Below, one piece after another: positions 62,001 through 64,000 of a stretch of 64,000 nucleotides of DNA. The position numbers and the translations under genes are program-made. Position 1 is the first letter of the stretch, and each line of letters begins with the position of its first letter. Under the pieces are notes generated by a model. That model was not told the origin of the DNA. It was given only the letters and a program-made list of their open reading frames with translations, and ran no database searches. Source of the stretch: Pedobacter sp. MC2016-24 (lineage in GTDB: Bacteria > Bacteroidota > Bacteroidia > Sphingobacteriales > Sphingobacteriaceae); NCBI RefSeq assembly GCF_015223055.1, contig NZ_JADFBX010000007.1, positions 245,113-309,112 of the forward strand. The letters run 5' to 3'.

Positions 62001-63305
62001 ATGGCTGATTTCACGTACGAAAAACTAAAATTGAATAAAGACAATCCTGAGAAGTGGTTTGTCTCATACACTATAAAATATACGCATCCTTTTGGATACA
62101 GAAACAAAACGGGTAAGGATTCCACGCCAAAAAAAGTACATTATATTAAATTGTATGGTGGTGAATATCTAGTAAAGCTAAACGATTATACTTCTGATGC
62201 TGCTAGGGAGCTAACTGGTGATAATTTGCTTCGTTGGGTTGAGAAAGATTTAAAAAAAGGTATTGATCCCAGGTTAAAGGGAGTAATATTAGAAGGAGAA
62301 TTATATCAGGAGATAGAGCGGTCGAAAGGAGTTACATATGATGAGGCATACAAAATTATGGTTGACTACCATAATTGGGACAGCCCTGCGGAATCACAAA
62401 AATTAACAGCACGCAATAATAAGATATGGTTTAACGCTCAGTTTAGGCGTTTCGTAGACGAACTTGGTAAAACTGATGATGTAACTAAAATAACCAGTGA
62501 AGATTTAACAAAAATTATTATTAAACAAAATACTGAGGGCCGTTGGAGTATATCGACCTGTATCACAAAATTAGGTAATATGGGCTTTATGTTTGCTGCT
62601 TTAGTTGAAAAAGGTAAGATGGTAAGTAGTCCTACTTTTGGGTTGAAAGCCATTAAGAAAAAACTGAAAAGAACGGTACCGCAAAAACCGAAAACAAATC
62701 GTTTTGAGATTTGGACTCAAAAAGAAATCGATAATTTTAATAAGATAGGTAATTGTGATAAGTATTTGTATGATTATACTTTAGGTTTAACCTGCTACTA
62801 TGCTTTTATTCGAAGAAGCGAGATGTTAAGACTCAAGCTAGGTATGTTGGATCTAGCGAATAATCGCTTTTGCATACCATCAGATATTACTAAATCTGCA
62901 AATAAATACGATTCTGTTACCACTTTGTATGTGAAAATCGATTCTAAATTAATGAGTGCTTTATTGAAATTTATAGAATTTAGATTTGGAGAAGATCAAA
63001 ATCTAGATTATTTTCTATTTTCTTCCATTAGGCGCTTCGATTTACCTTATGATTATTACCAATACGACAAAGATTACAGATTACGACTGGGTAAGGCCTT
63101 GGATAACGGTAAAGCCAACTATAGTTTAAAGCACACTGGTGTGACGCATCTTTGGTACGATCAAAGTAAAAAGGGGGTGAGTCCAACCAGAATATTGGCT
63201 AAACTTCAAAAATTGTGTAGACATAGCAGTATCTTTCAAACGATGACATACTTATCAAACGATTTAGGAATTGATATCGATATTGATGAGCGTGAAGAAG
63301 ATTAG
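62001..63305 (+). CDS. Tyrosine recombinase (phage/transposon-type integrase)
   Basis: 434 residues. An N-terminal arm/SAM-like region (about 110-215) precedes the catalytic domain (about 235-420). Catalytic positions are Arg271 (FIRRSEML), Lys298 (TKS), Lys377-His378 in YSLKHTGVTHLW, His408 (CRHSS) and the likely nucleophile Tyr417 (TMTYL). Tyr and Lys replace the usual His and Arg of the HxLRH box; I recall this YS-KHTG form from other Bacteroidota integrases, so it need not be inactive. The gene is visibly more A/T-rich than its neighbours to the left, which suggests a mobile island beginning here. Confidence 0.88.
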   Translation: MADFTYEKLKLNKDNPEKWFVSYTIKYTHPFGYRNKTGKDSTPKKVHYIKLYGGEYLVKLNDYTSDAARELTGDNLLRWVEKDLKKGIDPRLKGVILEGELYQEIERSKGVTYDEAYKIMVDYHNWDSPAESQKLTARNNKIWFNAQFRRFVDELGKTDDVTKITSEDLTKIIIKQNTEGRWSISTCITKLGNMGFMFAALVEKGKMVSSPTFGLKAIKKKLKRTVPQKPKTNRFEIWTQKEIDNFNKIGNCDKYLYDYTLGLTCYYAFIRRSEMLRLKLGMLDLANNRFCIPSDITKSANKYDSVTTLYVKIDSKLMSALLKFIEFRFGEDQNLDYFLFSSIRRFDLPYDYYQYDKDYRLRLGKALDNGKANYSLKHTGVTHLWYDQSKKGVSPTRILAKLQKLCRHSSIFQTMTYLSNDLGIDIDIDEREED

Positions 63306-63318
63306 ATGGGTACCACTC

Positions 63319-63744
63319 TTATTTTTTCATTCTGGCAAGTATACTTGCCTTTATTAATGCTTCCTGCTTTTCGTCTTCGATATCCTGTAATTGTTCTTTT
63401 GTTAGTTTAGGGTTAGGTGACTGCTTTTCTGGTTTTTGAATGTTATCAAAAAATTTGGAAACTGGATTTAATTTTTCGCTGATAGTATTGAACTGCTGCA
63501 TCATTGTATGATACATTGTTATATCCAACGTTGGTGTTGTTGCTACTGCCGCTTTTGCTTCTGCAAGCTCTGTTTCAAGACTTTTTAGATGTAGTTGTCT
63601 AGCCAGTTTTTCAGCTTTAAACTGTGTAGCATACGCTTCAAATGATTTTAACTTTGCCTGAGCTGGTTCTGAGGTAATTTTATCTTCTTCTTTATATGCG
63701 TCAGTAAAGACTTTTTTGAATGCTGTAACAAGGTCTTCTTTCAT
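63319..63744 (-). CDS. Hypothetical coiled-coil protein next to the integrase
   Basis: 141 residues, Lys/Glu/Gln-rich, no signal peptide or membrane segment. A helical coiled-coil stretch runs from about residue 25 to 68 (KLKSFEAYATQF, LHLKSLETELAEAKAA), with a second helical part at the C-terminus (LTKEQLQDIEDEKQEALIKA). No family was recognised. It converges on the integrase with a 13-bp gap. Small coiled-coil proteins accompany integrases in some mobile elements, but no function can be claimed. Confidence 0.6.
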   Translation of the reverse strand: MKEDLVTAFKKVFTDAYKEEDKITSEPAQAKLKSFEAYATQFKAEKLARQLHLKSLETELAEAKAAVATTPTLDITMYHTMMQQFNTISEKLNPVSKFFDNIQKPEKQSPNPKLTKEQLQDIEDEKQEALIKASILARMKK

Positions 63745-63770
63745 TAGTTTAATATTTTAAAAAAAATCTA

Positions 63771-63803
63771 AAAGACACCATAACCTGGTTAGCGGGTGTC
63801 TTT
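63771..63803 (-). terminator. Hairpin with T-run on the minus strand
   Basis: AAAGACACC (63771-63779) and GGTGTCTTT (63795-63803) form a stem followed on the minus strand by T-rich sequence down to about 63760, just before the coiled-coil gene start at 63744. It may end or attenuate minus-strand transcription coming from the right. Confidence 0.6.
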
Positions 63804-63873
63804 GGACTAAGATTTTGTGGTGATGCTAAGATATACCACTGATTGAAAAAATCAAGTGCCTATTTTAAACAAA

Positions 63874-63900
63874 AATGACCTACTATTGCAGCAGGTCATT
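63874..63900 (-). terminator. Terminator of the gene at the right edge
   Basis: AATGACCT (63874-63881) pairs with AGGTCATT (63893-63900). On the minus strand it is followed by TTTTTGTTT. It lies 22 bp after the stop of the partial gene at 63923. Confidence 0.6.
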
Positions 63901-63922
63901 ATATGATGTGTAATTAATGAGT

Positions 63923-64000
63923 TTAAATGTTTGGAAAGTTACTATTGATAATTGTATTTACATCTGCAAGATCAACTTTTATTCTATTAATTACTGCAAT
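63923..64000 (-). CDS. C-terminal end of an unidentified gene, truncated by the window
   Basis: On the minus strand one frame is open from the window edge to a TAA at 63923, coding 25 residues (ending NTIINSNFPNI), while the other two frames stop early. A terminator hairpin follows at once, which supports a real gene end. Too little is visible to name a product. Confidence 0.45.
   Translation of the reverse strand: MAVINRIKVDLADVNTIINSNFPNI

Noticed and set aside
1..64000. CRISPR array, rRNA, tRNA genes
   Set aside because: No regularly spaced long repeats and no recognisable tRNA or rRNA sequence were seen on reading; a covariance-model scan would be decisive.

Overview
The window reads as a chromosomal stretch of a Bacteroidota bacterium, most likely Sphingobacteriaceae (Pedobacter-like). 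The grounds are SusC/SusD pairs, an ECF sigma/FecR/STN-SusC signalling set, A-rich leaders without Shine-Dalgarno sites, and promoters with the Bacteroidota -7 element TAnnTTTG. This is inferred from gene content; no rRNA or tRNA gene was seen.

Layout. 1-9.7 kb: the end of a GIN-domain (DUF2807) protein, a LytS/LytTR two-component system, a divergent TolC-AcrA-AcrB efflux operon, a lipoprotein phosphoesterase and a small predicted barrel protein. 9.8-20.6 kb: ECF sigma, FecR anti-sigma, STN-SusC, SusD, a TlpA-like thioredoxin and a hybrid histidine kinase. 20.6-40.0 kb (minus strand): a compact alginate utilisation locus. Read in transcription order it has a FadR-type regulator, PL17 oligoalginate lyase, KdgF, an alpha/beta esterase, a hexuronate-type MFS transporter, DehR-like reductase, two tandem SusC/SusD pairs, a surface glycan-binding lipoprotein and a two-domain PL6 lyase. 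40.2-44.2 kb: an MFS transporter facing lutABC (L-lactate oxidation). 44.3-50.2 kb: a LacI regulator followed by kduI, a DUF4861 protein, kduD and an SGNH esterase, then an AraC regulator. 50.4-53.1 kb: a TonB-dependent-type barrel. 53.2-59.7 kb: housekeeping genes (ubiX, mtaB, lgt, an inositol monophosphatase, an NFU protein, purB) and a tiny lipoprotein. 59.7-61.9 kb: a striking 11-bp-period repeat array, then an ECF sigma factor coupled to a membrane trypsin-like protease with an anti-sigma-like head. 61.9-64 kb: an A/T-rich segment with a tyrosine recombinase, a coiled-coil protein and the end of another gene, probably the start of a mobile island.

How it works together. Alginate would be cut by PL6, bound and imported by the SusCD pairs, and reduced to monomers by PL17. 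The unsaturated monomer is opened by KdgF and carried inside by the MFS transporter. It is then reduced by DehR to 2-keto-3-deoxygluconate (KDG). The kduI/kduD cluster is a second, pectin-type route to the same KDG. KDG kinase and KDPG aldolase are not in the window. A pair of TTGGT-type palindromes overlaps the FadR-family regulator's own promoter, so the regulator probably controls itself and perhaps the whole 19-kb locus. The best leads for novelty are the repeat array at 59950-60019, the sigma/anti-sigma-protease pair, the unassigned DUF4861 and SGNH genes in the kdu cluster, and the operator architecture around the FadR-type gene.
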